Shown: positions 49,983-59,033, counted from the stretch's first letter. The stretch: 64,000 nt of DNA from Halalkalicoccus tibetensis (GCF_037996645.1 NZ_JBBMXV010000004.1:397684-461683); one strand, 5' to 3'. Notes: generated by a model not told the origin, from the letters alone. Made by a program: numbers and translations.

Positions 49983-51380
49983 ATGTCCAGCGCAAGCGGC
50001 CCGAAATCGAAGATCGGGGGGTACTTCGGCTTCGAGGAGGCGGGGACCGACCTGCGGACCGAACTCATCGCGGGGACGACGACGTTCCTCACGATGGCGT
50101 ACATCATCGTCGTGAACCCCGCGATCCTCTCGGAGGCGATACAGATCGAGGGCTACACCCAGGGAGAAGTCTATCAGATGATCGCGATCGCGACCATCCT
50201 GGCGTCGATCGCGGCCATCCTCGTGATGGCCTTCCACGCGAACCGGCCGTTCGGCCTGGCGCCGGGGATGGGGCTGAACGCCTACTTCGCGTTCACGGTC
50301 GTGATCCTCCTGGGAGTGCCGTGGCAGACGGCGCTCGCGGCCGTCTTCGTCGAGGGCGTGATCTTCGTCCTGCTGACGGCGGTCGGGGCGCGCCGGTACG
50401 TCATCGAGCTGTTCCCCGAGCCGGTGAAGTTCGCCGTCGGCGCCGGCATCGGGCTGTTCCTGCTCCTGTTGGGGCTGATCGAGATGAACGTCATCGTCGC
50501 CTACGAGGCGACGCTGGTCCAGCTGAACGACGTCGCCGCCGACCCGGTCGCGCTGGTCGCGCTCGCGGGGCTCGCGCTGACGTTCGTCCTCTATGCCCGC
50601 GGCACGACGGGCGCGATCATCATCGGGATCCTGACGACCGCGGCCGCCGGCTGGGCGCTGACCCTCGCCGGCGTCGTCGAGCGGGGCGTGCTGACGCCGG
50701 CGGAGCTGCCCTCGGCCCAGTACGACATCACGCCGCTGGCGGGCGCCTTCGTCGACGGGTTCTACGGGATCGATCCCGTGACGTTCGTGTTGGTCGTGTT
50801 CACGTTCTTCTTCGTCGACTTCTTCGACACCGCGGGGACGCTGATCGGCGTCTCGCAGTTCGGCGGCTTCCTCGACGAGGAGGGGAACCTCCCGGAGATG
50901 GAAAAACCCCTGATGGCCGACGCGGTCGGCACGACCGTCGGCGCGATGGTCGGCACCTCGACGGTGACGACGTTCATCGAGTCCTCGACGGGGATCGAGG
51001 AGGGCGGACGCACCGGCATGACGGCACTGACCGTCGGCGTGCTGTTCGCGCTCTCGCTGGTCTTCGTCCCGGTCATCGCGGCGATCCCGGACTACGCCTC
51101 CTATCTGGCGCTGGTCGTCGTCGGCATCATCATGCTGCAGGGGGTAAGCGACATCGACTGGGACCACCCCGCCTGGCTCATCTCGGGCGGGCTGACGATC
51201 ACCGTGATGCCCCTGACCGCGTCGATCGCCGACGGGCTGGCCGCGGGGATCGTCAGCTACCCGGTGATCAAGGCGGCGGTCGGCGAGGGCGACGACGTCC
51301 ACCCCGGCCAGTGGCTCCTCGCCGCGGCGTTCGTCGTCTACTACTACGTCTCTGCGGGCGGCGTGCTCGGCGGGACGTAA
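49983..51380 (+). CDS. NCS2 (AzgA-type) adenine/guanine/hypoxanthine permease
   Basis: A 465-residue membrane protein with about 12-13 helices. TDLRTELIAGTTTFLTMAYI and NPAILSEA open the AzgA family, GLAPGMGLNAYFAFTVV is the substrate region, FFVDFFDTAGTLIGVS carries the conserved FDTxGTL, and GTSTVTTFIESSTGIEEGGR completes the signature. It imports purine bases with protons or sodium. It probably feeds the deaminase gene just upstream. Confidence 0.93.
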   Translation: MSSASGPKSKIGGYFGFEEAGTDLRTELIAGTTTFLTMAYIIVVNPAILSEAIQIEGYTQGEVYQMIAIATILASIAAILVMAFHANRPFGLAPGMGLNAYFAFTVVILLGVPWQTALAAVFVEGVIFVLLTAVGARRYVIELFPEPVKFAVGAGIGLFLLLLGLIEMNVIVAYEATLVQLNDVAADPVALVALAGLALTFVLYARGTTGAIIIGILTTAAAGWALTLAGVVERGVLTPAELPSAQYDITPLAGAFVDGFYGIDPVTFVLVVFTFFFVDFFDTAGTLIGVSQFGGFLDEEGNLPEMEKPLMADAVGTTVGAMVGTSTVTTFIESSTGIEEGGRTGMTALTVGVLFALSLVFVPVIAAIPDYASYLALVVVGIIMLQGVSDIDWDHPAWLISGGLTITVMPLTASIADGLAAGIVSYPVIKAAVGEGDDVHPGQWLLAAAFVVYYYVSAGGVLGGT

Positions 51381-51505
51381 CCGACGACTCCCTCTTCCTA
51401 TACGCGCGGACCGTCACGGAGGCTCAGAGCGGCAGATAATCGCCCATATGGCCTTATTTCGACTATAACTTGGACGTTCAGGGAATTTTACAACCATCTG
51501 GGCAA

Positions 51506-51515
51506 CCTATATACA
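51506..51515 (+). promoter_or_regulatory. TATA box of the zinc-ribbon membrane protein
   Basis: CCTATATACA is 24-33 nt before the ATG at 51539, fixing that start over an in-frame upstream codon at 51470. Confidence 0.55.
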
Positions 51516-51538
51516 GATCCATCGCCACGGTCCGTGGT

Positions 51539-51820
51539 ATGCGGGATCAGGCCACGGGACGGGCGACCTGCCAGCGATGTCGCCACGACCTCGCCCCCGA
51601 CGAGGAGGCGTGTCCCGAGTGTCGGTTCTCCCCGCGGCGCGACTGCCGGCGCGTCGGAACCGTCGTCCTGGCGGTCGCCGTCGCGGGTTCGCCGGCCGCG
51701 CCCCTCCATCCGTGGGTCCTGTTGGCGGTGTCGATTGCGTGGGCGATCGCCCTCTGCTTGTTGGTGCTCTCGCTCCGGACGTCGCCGGGGGCGAACGGAC
51801 GAGCGCCGTTCTTCTCGTGA
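51539..51820 (+). CDS. Zinc-ribbon plus two-helix membrane protein
   Basis: A 93-residue protein. Residues about 8-30 hold a zinc ribbon (CQRCRHDLAPDEEACPEC). Two hydrophobic segments follow: VVLAVAVAGSPAAPLHPWVL and LAVSIAWAIALCLLVLSL. The ribbon would lie on the cytoplasmic side. The family is a common but unstudied haloarchaeal type. It is convergent with the lipoprotein gene at 51845. Confidence 0.7.
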   Translation: MRDQATGRATCQRCRHDLAPDEEACPECRFSPRRDCRRVGTVVLAVAVAGSPAAPLHPWVLLAVSIAWAIALCLLVLSLRTSPGANGRAPFFS

Positions 51821-51844
51821 ACCGATCGGTCGCCCGGGGCCGGG

Positions 51845-52399
51845 CTACCAGCTGAAGTCGACCGTTTCGAGGACCGCCGTGTCGAACTCCTGATCGTCCC
51901 ACTCCCCCTCGGCACGGCGCTCGGCCCACTCGTGCTCGACGCGGTAGCTCGCGAACTCCTCGGGGCTCGAGAACGAGTCGATGACCTGTGCCGAGAGGTC
52001 GCCGACCTCGAACCCCTCGTCGACCACCCTGCGGTACCGATCCGCGACCTCGAGGAGCTCCTCCATGATCTCCCCGCCGCCGGGGTCCTCCCGGACGTTC
52101 GGGGCGGTCGTGGTGTGGGTGGCGCCGAGCTCGTCGGCCGTGAGGAGGGTCCCGTCGACGGCGACCTCGATCCGGAGGTCGGTGCCGTCCTCGACGAGCG
52201 CGTCGAGCGTCGCCGCGGCCGTCTCCGCGTCACAGCCCCGCCCGTCGGTCGCACACGCCCGGTCGTCCTCGGCCCCGCCGTCGTCGGTACAGCCGGCGAC
52301 CCCCGCGAGTGCGACGCTCGACAGCGCGAGCAGCCGTCGGCGCGAGAACGGATGGGAGTGGCGGGTGCCGTCGGGCAGGGATCGGTCGGCGGCGGTCAC
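51845..52399 (-). CDS. Tat lipoprotein of unknown function
   Basis: A 184-residue exported lipoprotein. The Tat motif SRRRLLALSS leads to a lipobox ending GVAGC. The mature part is acidic, with LDALVEDGTDLRIEVAVDGT, a helix EIMEELLEVADRYRRVVDEG and an end YRVEHEWAERRAEGEW. I do not recognise the family. The GTG start at 52399 overlaps the stop of the PadR-type gene (GTGA), which argues for co-translation; longer upstream starts would lie inside that gene. Confidence 0.72.
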   Translation of the reverse strand: MTAADRSLPDGTRHSHPFSRRRLLALSSVALAGVAGCTDDGGAEDDRACATDGRGCDAETAAATLDALVEDGTDLRIEVAVDGTLLTADELGATHTTTAPNVREDPGGGEIMEELLEVADRYRRVVDEGFEVGDLSAQVIDSFSSPEEFASYRVEHEWAERRAEGEWDDQEFDTAVLETVDFSW

Positions 52400-52686
52400 C
52401 CCGAGAGCGCCATCTCGCCCATGAACTGGTCCTCCCACTCGCGGCGGGCCTCGAGCTCGCGGCGCCCGCGGGCGGTGACGGTGTAGAGGTTCGTCCGCCG
52501 GTCCATCGCCTCCTTCTCGACGAGCCCCTTGTCGACGAGCGTGTCGAGGTTCGGATAGAGCCGCCCGTGGTGGACCTCCTTCCCGTAGTACTCCTCGAGC
52601 TCGTCCTTCAGCGCGAGCCCGTGGGGCTCGTCGAGCCCGGCGATCGTGTACAGTAGATCCCGCTGAAACCCCGTGAGGTCGTTCAT
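52396..52686 (-). CDS. PadR-family transcriptional regulator
   Basis: A 96-residue winged-helix regulator. GFQRDLLYTIAGLDEPHGLA is the first PadR helix, EYYGKEVHHGRLYPNLDTLV the recognition part, and KGLVEKEAMDRRTNLYTVTA the wing. It lacks the long C-terminal helix of larger PadR proteins. It is coupled to the lipoprotein gene by GTGA. PadR repressors usually control their own operon, so the lipoprotein is probably its regulated partner. Confidence 0.87.
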   Translation of the reverse strand: MNDLTGFQRDLLYTIAGLDEPHGLALKDELEEYYGKEVHHGRLYPNLDTLVDKGLVEKEAMDRRTNLYTVTARGRRELEARREWEDQFMGEMALSG

Positions 52687-53203
52687 GGAGCAGATAGGGG
52701 CCGAACCGTTGTCAATCTGCTGTATCAAATTCCGTATGTGAAACTCGAACGAGAGCGGGTTCTCGACCCGTACCACAGGAGGAGGGTCACCGAGGCCCCG
52801 GTCCGCCAGCGTGCGCACGGTAGCGTGTGGCTTCCCGCGCCGACGGGCTGTCGTCGACCGGAACCAGTATCCGCTCGTACATGCCGTCCCGTCCCCGCCG
52901 CCCGTCATACCCCCACGAAGTCGGCGCGTACTCTGCCGGATCGGCCCGTCGTCCCGCCGCTCACGGTTCCGACCGGCGCGGTCGATAGCTTCATAACCGT
53001 TCGTGTCCTGTGATATCATGGACCAGTACACATACGCGTCATTCGGCGGGCTGGTCCGGGCCACGTGCGACTGGGCACCGTCGCCCCCGCGCAGGGGCCA
53101 CGTGGCTCCGTCGTTTTCGCCCCGTCAGTTCGCGTGAGCGGTTCGTTCGTCAGGAAGAGGGGTATGACTGATACAGCGGCGTCAGTGGTGGCGACGGCGA
53201 TGC
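52687..53203 (-). other. Intergenic region upstream of padR
   Basis: 517 nt without a confident gene. The right end follows the stop of the CoA-transferase gene; the left end carries the padR promoter, with an AT-rich ATTTGATACAG stretch on the minus strand (52717-52730). On the plus strand a 39-codon ORF (53018-53137, MDQYTYASFGGLVR at its start) has a TATA-like TTCATAAC 21-28 nt upstream; its composition is not typical of halophile proteins, so I do not call it a gene. Confidence 0.5.
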
Positions 53204-54391
53204 TCAGATCACGCCGTCGCTGCGGAGCCGTTCGATCTCGTCGTCCGAGAGGCCCAGCCGGTCACGGTAGACCTCGACGTTGTCCTCGCCCTTCGTCGGC
53301 GAGGGCTCGATGTCGGGGGCCTTCGAGTCCGAGAGCCGGATCGGGCTGCCGGGGACGCGGATCTCGCCCTCGGTCGGGTGGTCGATCTCGACGACCATCT
53401 CCCGTCGTTCGAGATGCGGGTCGTGGATCACCTCCTCGACGCTCTGGACCGAGCCACAGGGGACGCCGGCCGCCGAGAGGACCGAGCCGACCTCCTCGCG
53501 GGAATGCTCGCGGGTCCACTCCTCGATGGCATCATCGATCGTCTCCATGTGCTCGACGCGGCCGACGTTGCTCGCGAAGCGCTCGTCGTCGGCGAGCTCC
53601 TCGCGGTCGATCGCCCCACAGAGGCTCTCCCAGTGCTCGTCGGAGGTACAGAGGATCGCCACGTAGCCGTCCTCGGCCTCGTAGGCGTTGTAGGGAGCCT
53701 TCGCCAGGCTGCTGTGGCGGTTGCCCGTCCGCGGGGGGGTGTCGGAGTCGTCGTAGTAGTTCGCCAGCTGGGACATCAGCGAGGGGTAGACCGCGTCCTG
53801 CATGCTCGCCTCGACGAACTGGCCCTCGCCGGTGCGCTCGCGCTGGTAGAGCGCCGCCATGACGCCGGCCGCGAGGTGGATCCCCCCGAGGAAGTCGCCG
53901 GGCGCGATGCCGGTCTTCGTCGGCGGGTCCTCGGGGTTGCCGGTCACGTCCATGACGCCGCTCTCGGCCTGGACGATCAGGTCCATCGCCAGCCGGTCGC
54001 TCTTCGGGCCGTCCTCGCCGAAGCCGCTGCCGTGGGCGTAGATCAGCTCGGGGTTGACCTCCGAGAGGGTGTCGTAGCCCAGCCCGAACTCCTCCATGGT
54101 GCCCGTCGCGAAGTTCTCGACGAGGACGTCCGCGTCCCGCACCAGGTCCTTGAACAGCTCCTTGCCCCGTTCCTCCTTGAGGTTGAGCGTGATCCCGTCC
54201 TTGGTGGAGTTGAGCATCACCAGTTCGGCGGGTTCGCCCTCCTCGACGCGCGAGCGAAGCGGCTCGCCGAAGGGGGGCTCGACCTTCGTCACGTCGGCCC
54301 CCAGATACGAGAGCATCAGCGAGCTGTACGCGCCGTTGTAGATCTGTCCGAGGTCGATGACGTCGACGTCCTCCAGTGCCTGTTGGTCCAT
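53204..54391 (-). CDS. Class III CoA-transferase (CaiB/BaiF family)
   Basis: A 395-residue family III CoA-transferase, which moves CoA between carboxylic acids through an aspartyl-CoA intermediate. Asp137 in AMDLIVQAESGVMD is the catalytic residue. GQIYNGAYSSLMLSYLGADV, KVEPPFGEP and the LNLKEERGKELFKDLVRDAD region match CaiB/FRC proteins. The C-terminal part has IEEWTREHSREEVGSVLSAA and the AGVPCGSVQSVEEV motif. It follows the aldehyde dehydrogenase gene by 53 nt, so it may recycle CoA from that enzyme product. Confidence 0.92.
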   Translation of the reverse strand: MDQQALEDVDVIDLGQIYNGAYSSLMLSYLGADVTKVEPPFGEPLRSRVEEGEPAELVMLNSTKDGITLNLKEERGKELFKDLVRDADVLVENFATGTMEEFGLGYDTLSEVNPELIYAHGSGFGEDGPKSDRLAMDLIVQAESGVMDVTGNPEDPPTKTGIAPGDFLGGIHLAAGVMAALYQRERTGEGQFVEASMQDAVYPSLMSQLANYYDDSDTPPRTGNRHSSLAKAPYNAYEAEDGYVAILCTSDEHWESLCGAIDREELADDERFASNVGRVEHMETIDDAIEEWTREHSREEVGSVLSAAGVPCGSVQSVEEVIHDPHLERREMVVEIDHPTEGEIRVPGSPIRLSDSKAPDIEPSPTKGEDNVEVYRDRLGLSDDEIERLRSDGVI

Positions 54392-54444
54392 GTATGTCGT
54401 AGTGAAAACGGTGATTGGGTGTGGTGGGCGGTCTGTACTCGTCG

Positions 54445-55875
54445 CTAGTCGTCGTAGCCGCGATAGGAGCCGAACAGCTCCTCCTCGCTGGGCTCGTCGG
54501 GTTCGACGGTCTCTGCGACCGTCGTGGTGTTGAGGAAGTGGGTGTAGCTGAGGTTCTCGTCGGTCTGGTTGCCGCCCCACGTCCCGGCGCCCATCGAGAG
54601 GGTGAAGTTCAGCCCGTTGTCGAAGCTCCCGCCGTTGCCGTAACACTGGGGCTGGTTGATCAGCAGCCGGGCGACGTCCATCTCGTGGCCGATCCGCTCT
54701 GTATGGTCGTCGTCGGTCGTGTGGAGCCCACAGGAGTGGCCGCTGCCCTCGAAGGCGAGGATCTCGTTCGTCGTCTCGAGGGCCGCGTCGAAGTCGTCGG
54801 CCTCGTACAGCGTCAGGACGACCGAGAGCTTCTCGCCCGAGAGGGGGTGCTCCTCGCCGATCCCCTGGCCCTCGACCATGAAGAACTCGGCTTCCTCGGC
54901 TTCCGCCGGGAGGTCGGCGGCCTCGGCGATCGCCTCGGGGGGCTGGGCGGTGACCTCGCCCGACAGCGAGCCGTGGCCCTCGGGGAACATCGTCTCCTGG
55001 AGGCGTTCTCGCTCCGCGTCGTCACAGAGGTAGCCGCCCTCGCCTTCGAGCGCCGCGACGGCGTCGTCGTAGACCGACTCGACGATCACGGCGGAGTTGT
55101 CGCTCGAACAGCTGGTCGCGTAGTCGAAGGTCTTGCTCTTCTTGATCCGTTCGGCGGCCGCATCGAGCTCGGCCGTCGAGTCGACGATCGAGACGACGTT
55201 GCCCTCGCCGACGTTGTAGTTTGGCGTTCCCGACCGTTCGCCGCGCTCGACGTTGCTCGCCGATCCCGTCACCTGCAGCAGGTCACAGCGGTCCATCAGC
55301 TCGTAGGTCTTCTCCTTCTCGACGGGCGCCGGGAGCATCTGGACCAGGTCGCGGGGTGCGCCGACCCGCTCGAGCTCGTCGCGGATGTAGCCGACGACGA
55401 GCTCGCAGGTCGACAGCCCCGCGGGCGAGGGCGAGACGACCACCGCGTTGCGCCCCTTCAGCGCCATCATCGCGATGTTGGCGGGCGTCGCCCCCGGGTT
55501 CGTCGAGGGGACGACCGCGCCGACGACCCCGACCGGTTTGGCGATCTCGGTGATCCCGGCCTCGGGGTCCTCGTCGATCACGCCGACCGACGGCGCGCCC
55601 AGCAGGTCGTCGAGAGTGCCCTTGGTCTTGCGGCGTTTCTTGGTGATCTTGTCCTCGACGTTGCCGAAGCCGGTGTCCCGGACGGCGACCTCCGAGATCT
55701 CCCGGGCGCGGTCCTCCTGGTAGACCGCCCAGGCGACCGCCTGGACGAGCTCGTCGACTGCCGCCTGGTCGTAGTCGGCGATCTCCGCCATCGCCGCCTC
55801 GGCGCGTTCCAGGCAGGTCCCGACGTCGCCCGTCGCGTCGGACTCGCGTTCGACCTGTGAAGCGTCTACACTCAT
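54445..55875 (-). CDS. CoA-acylating aldehyde dehydrogenase (SauS/EutE-like)
   Basis: A 476-residue aldehyde dehydrogenase. The catalytic Cys256 lies in KTFDYATSCSSDNS. The motif LQVTGSASNVERGERSGTPN with NVGEGNVVSIVD is that of CoA-acylating dehydrogenases such as sulfoacetaldehyde (SauS) and acetaldehyde (EutE) types, not the classical NAD-dependent glucose or betaine forms, which have an FTGS and a Glu general base. So the product is probably an acyl-CoA. The substrate could be sulfoacetaldehyde, succinate semialdehyde or another C2-C4 aldehyde. It lies in the tctCBA-aldh-caiB group. Confidence 0.85.
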   Translation of the reverse strand: MSVDASQVERESDATGDVGTCLERAEAAMAEIADYDQAAVDELVQAVAWAVYQEDRAREISEVAVRDTGFGNVEDKITKKRRKTKGTLDDLLGAPSVGVIDEDPEAGITEIAKPVGVVGAVVPSTNPGATPANIAMMALKGRNAVVVSPSPAGLSTCELVVGYIRDELERVGAPRDLVQMLPAPVEKEKTYELMDRCDLLQVTGSASNVERGERSGTPNYNVGEGNVVSIVDSTAELDAAAERIKKSKTFDYATSCSSDNSAVIVESVYDDAVAALEGEGGYLCDDAERERLQETMFPEGHGSLSGEVTAQPPEAIAEAADLPAEAEEAEFFMVEGQGIGEEHPLSGEKLSVVLTLYEADDFDAALETTNEILAFEGSGHSCGLHTTDDDHTERIGHEMDVARLLINQPQCYGNGGSFDNGLNFTLSMGAGTWGGNQTDENLSYTHFLNTTTVAETVEPDEPSEEELFGSYRGYDD

Positions 55876-55942
55876 GCTCAGTAGGTGGCGGGGCCGAACG
55901 TAAAGGCGTGTTGCCGGCAGTGTGCGCCGGCGCTGCTCGCGC

Positions 55943-57439
55943 TCAGTTCTTGAGCGCGGTGACGACCAACGAGAGCGCGATGAGGACCAACAGCCCCACC
56001 GCGATGTAGCTGTTGAACAGGAACGCCGTCGCGCTCTCGCCGGTCAGCAGCCAGCCGGTGACGAAGCCCGACTCGGCGATGTCGCCGAGAATCACCCCCA
56101 GCACGAGGCTCACCAGCGGGTAGTCGTACTTCACGAACAGCAGACCGACCAGCCCGAATATCAGGACGATATACAGGTCGATCGGGGCGTTCCGTACCGC
56201 GAAGCCGCCGACGATCGCGAGCACGGCCACCGCGGGGATGATGTAGCGCGCCGGGAGATACGCCAGCTTCCCGAAGTGTCGCGAGCCGTAGATCCCGTAG
56301 GCGAGGATGAGGACGTTGCCGATGAACAACGAGAGCACCATCGCGTAGACGATCTCCCCGGAGGCGTCGAACAGCCCGGGGCCGGGGTTCAGCCCGTGGA
56401 GCGCGATCGCGCCGAGCAGCGCCGCGGTCGCGCCGCTGCCGGGGATCCCGAGGGTGAGCGTCGGGATCAGCGCGCCGCCCTGGGTCGCGTTGTTGCTCGA
56501 GTCGGCCGCGATGACCCCCTCGATGACCCCGGTTCCGAACTTCTCGGCGAGCTCGTCGTCGGCCCACCGCTGGGCCTCGTTGTACGAGACGAAGTTCGCG
56601 ACGTCCGCGCCCGCGCCGGGCAGCGATCCGACGAAGGTGCCGATGAGCATCCCGCGGAGGAACTCGACGGGCTTCGAGGCCACCGTCCGGGCGGCCTCGT
56701 AGACCTCCGAGACCCCGCCCTCGACCTGCTTGTCCCGGGTGACGACCGTCCCCCGGTAGGCGAGGCGGAACACCTCCGTGAGGACGAACAGCCCGATCAG
56801 CACGACGACGAAGTCGACGCCGGCGAGCAGCGTCGTCTGGCCGAAGGTGGCCCGCGACTGCGAGAGCTGTGGGTCGTTGCCGATCGTCCCGATCAGCAGC
56901 CCGAACGCCCCCGCGAGCAGCGCCTTCGAGAGCGACGAGCCCTTCGCGGCGGGGATGATCGTCAGGGCGAACACCGCCAGCAGGAACATCTCCGGCGGGC
57001 CGAAGTCCAGCGCGAACTCCGAGATCGGCGGGGCGAACACCAGCAGGAAGACCGCGGCGAACAGCCCCGCGAACCCCGAAACGATCGCCGAGACCGCGAG
57101 CGTGTAGACGGCCCGGCCCTGCTTGGTGAGCTCGTAGCCGTCCCAGCAGGTGACGACCGAGCCCGGCGCGCCGGGCGTGTTGATGAGGATCGCCGGGATC
57201 GACCCGCCGTAGACCGCACCCCCGTAGGCCGCGATCAGGAAGATCAACGCCGTCGTCGGCTCGAACGGGATCGTCACCGGGGTGAACAGCACGATCGTCA
57301 TCGTCGCCGAGAAGCCGGGGATCGCCCCGAAGACGACGCCGACGCCGGTCCCGAGCAGGATCGCCAGCAGGATATAGGGGCTCGCGAGCGTCCCGAGGGC
57401 CCCCTCGATGGTCGCGGGCGCGAACAGCGTCCCGATCAT
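55943..57439 (-). CDS. tctA: Tripartite tricarboxylate transporter, large membrane subunit TctA
   Basis: A 498-residue permease with about 11-12 helices. GTGVGVVFGAIPGFSATMTI is the TctA signature (G-x3-G-x-x-P-G), repeated in the second half as MLIGTFVGSLPGAGADVANF. DSSNNATQGGALIPTLTLGI is the conserved substrate loop. The start ATG at 57439 overlaps the tctB stop (ATGA). It imports a carboxylate-type solute with TctB and the binding protein TctC. Confidence 0.93.
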   Translation of the reverse strand: MIGTLFAPATIEGALGTLASPYILLAILLGTGVGVVFGAIPGFSATMTIVLFTPVTIPFEPTTALIFLIAAYGGAVYGGSIPAILINTPGAPGSVVTCWDGYELTKQGRAVYTLAVSAIVSGFAGLFAAVFLLVFAPPISEFALDFGPPEMFLLAVFALTIIPAAKGSSLSKALLAGAFGLLIGTIGNDPQLSQSRATFGQTTLLAGVDFVVVLIGLFVLTEVFRLAYRGTVVTRDKQVEGGVSEVYEAARTVASKPVEFLRGMLIGTFVGSLPGAGADVANFVSYNEAQRWADDELAEKFGTGVIEGVIAADSSNNATQGGALIPTLTLGIPGSGATAALLGAIALHGLNPGPGLFDASGEIVYAMVLSLFIGNVLILAYGIYGSRHFGKLAYLPARYIIPAVAVLAIVGGFAVRNAPIDLYIVLIFGLVGLLFVKYDYPLVSLVLGVILGDIAESGFVTGWLLTGESATAFLFNSYIAVGLLVLIALSLVVTALKN

Positions 57440-58002
57440 AGCGGCACCATCAGCCACTGGACGAACACCAGCCAGACCACGAACGCGAACCCGATCGAGT
57501 AGGCCGCGAGCCGGAGCGGGCTCCGCTCGCCGAACAGGTACAGCGCGAACGCGAGATAGCCGATCGTCGTGGGGAGGAACCCGATCGGTTCGATCGCGAC
57601 GATGTAGGCGGCCGTCGCGGCGGCCAGCAGCGCCGCGTTGCGGATCGTGAAGTGGGGCCCGCTCGAGGCCTGTGTGCCGCTCTCGATCCCGGCTCCGTGT
57701 TCGGCCCCAGGGTCAGCTTCCGGCTCGGCAGGCTCGGGTGCGGCCTCGTCGGCCCCGCGCTTGCCCGGGCGGTCGTCGACGGAGACGGCCTGTCCGAGGA
57801 GGGTGACGACGGCGAGGGCCGCCGTCGTGTACAGCAGCGGCCCCGCATACAGCATCGAGAGGTCCGGCAGGGCGTGCGTGTCCCAGTAATAAACCAGACA
57901 GAACGCGAGGACGAGCGCCGGGAACAGCAACTCGCCCGTGTCGATCTCGATCGTTCTGGAGCCGGCCGAGACGGTGACGACCGGCGGCGTGATCCCTGCC
58001 AT
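57436..58002 (-). CDS. tctB: Tripartite tricarboxylate transporter, small membrane subunit TctB
   Basis: A 188-residue subunit with four hydrophobic segments (LLFPALVLAFCLVYYW, LLYTTAALAVVTLLG, ALLAAATAAYIVAIEPIGFL, AAYSIGFAFVVWLVFVQW). Between helices 2 and 3 is an acidic loop rich in Glu, Pro and Ala, longer than in bacterial TctB. The ending IGFLPTTIGYLAFALYLFGE is typical. It is 2 nt from tctC and overlaps tctA. Confidence 0.88.
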   Translation of the reverse strand: MAGITPPVVTVSAGSRTIEIDTGELLFPALVLAFCLVYYWDTHALPDLSMLYAGPLLYTTAALAVVTLLGQAVSVDDRPGKRGADEAAPEPAEPEADPGAEHGAGIESGTQASSGPHFTIRNAALLAAATAAYIVAIEPIGFLPTTIGYLAFALYLFGERSPLRLAAYSIGFAFVVWLVFVQWLMVPL

Positions 58003-58004
58003 GG

Positions 58005-59033
58005 CTACCCCCGATCGTAGATGAAGTCCTCGATCACGTCGGCGTACTCCGACATGAACTCGGAGGTCTCCTCGACCTCCCGTGCGGTCTCCTCGGGGCC
58101 CCGATAGTCGACGATCCGATCGAGGCCGCCCTGTTCCTCCGTTCTGGTCCGAAAGCCCTCGTCCTCGAAGACGGCGGCGTAGCTCTCGGCGAGCTCCTCG
58201 AACCAGTCGGGGTGTTGCTCGCGAACCCCGCCGGGGGCGACCATCAGCTTCCACTGTCCGAGCCCCTCCTCGACTAGCGGGACTTCATCCATCCCGAGTT
58301 CGCCGAAGGAGGGGACGTCGGGCCACAGCTCCTGGGGCTCGTCGGTGTGCGAACCGAGCGCGGTCACGTCGCCCGCGTGGTCCGGGTCGAACGCCCACGG
58401 CTGGTTGACCCCCGCGTCGACGTCGCCCGCGAGGACGGCCTGCCGGAGCTCCGATCCACCCTCCATGTTGACGACCGTCAGATCGAGGTCGTAGGCGTCC
58501 TCGACGAGCAGCGCCGACAGCGCCGTGTTGCCGATCGCCGCGGTGATGCCGACGGTCGCCCCGTCCTCCCGGGCGTACTCGATGAACCCCTCGATGTCCT
58601 CGTAGGGGCTGTCGAGCGGGGCGAACCACATCGTCGGATCCCAGTGGTGGGTCCCTAGGTAGTCGAAGTCGTCGGCCGTGTAGGGTGCGTCTTGGAACAG
58701 CCACGTCGCCTGCATCTGGGGCATGTTCCACATCCCGAGCGTGAGCCCGTCCGGCTCGGCGTTGTAGATCTGCTCGCCCCCGACCTGGGTCGACCCGCCG
58801 GGGTAGTTCTCGACGACGAACTCGACGTCCAGCAGGTCGGACCACGTCGGCGTCGTCACCCGCATCGCCCGGTCGGTCCCGCCGCCCTGTGCCCACGGGA
58901 CGATCGCGGTGATCTGGTCCCGGTCGAGTTCGCCCAGTACGTCCGGCGCCCGCTCGGCACAGCCCGCGGTACCCGCCAAGCCGGCGGCCCCCAGCGCCAG
59001 AACCTCCCGTCGGGTCGTAGTCGTGCGTGTCAT
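58005..59033 (-). CDS. tctC: Tripartite tricarboxylate transporter, solute-binding lipoprotein TctC
   Basis: A 342-residue binding protein (BugT/TctC family). Tat motif TRREVLALGAAGLAG with a lipobox TAGC. The mature protein has ITAIVPWAQGGGTDRAMRV, which holds the PWAAGGxxD-type loop that binds carboxylates, then VENYPGGSTQVGGEQIYNAE and NTALSALLVEDAYD. The BugT loop here has Gln-Gly-Gly. The ATG at 59033 starts the signal. The ligand may be a dicarboxylate, a sulfonate or a similar small anion. Confidence 0.92.
   Translation of the reverse strand: MTRTTTTRREVLALGAAGLAGTAGCAERAPDVLGELDRDQITAIVPWAQGGGTDRAMRVTTPTWSDLLDVEFVVENYPGGSTQVGGEQIYNAEPDGLTLGMWNMPQMQATWLFQDAPYTADDFDYLGTHHWDPTMWFAPLDSPYEDIEGFIEYAREDGATVGITAAIGNTALSALLVEDAYDLDLTVVNMEGGSELRQAVLAGDVDAGVNQPWAFDPDHAGDVTALGSHTDEPQELWPDVPSFGELGMDEVPLVEEGLGQWKLMVAPGGVREQHPDWFEELAESYAAVFEDEGFRTRTEEQGGLDRIVDYRGPEETAREVEETSEFMSEYADVIEDFIYDRG

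Noticed and set aside
53018-53137. 39-codon plus-strand ORF with a TATA-like box
   Set aside because: The promoter spacing is good, but the peptide is Pro/Arg/Ser-rich without acidic bias or recognisable features. One chance TATA match in 500 nt is not enough.
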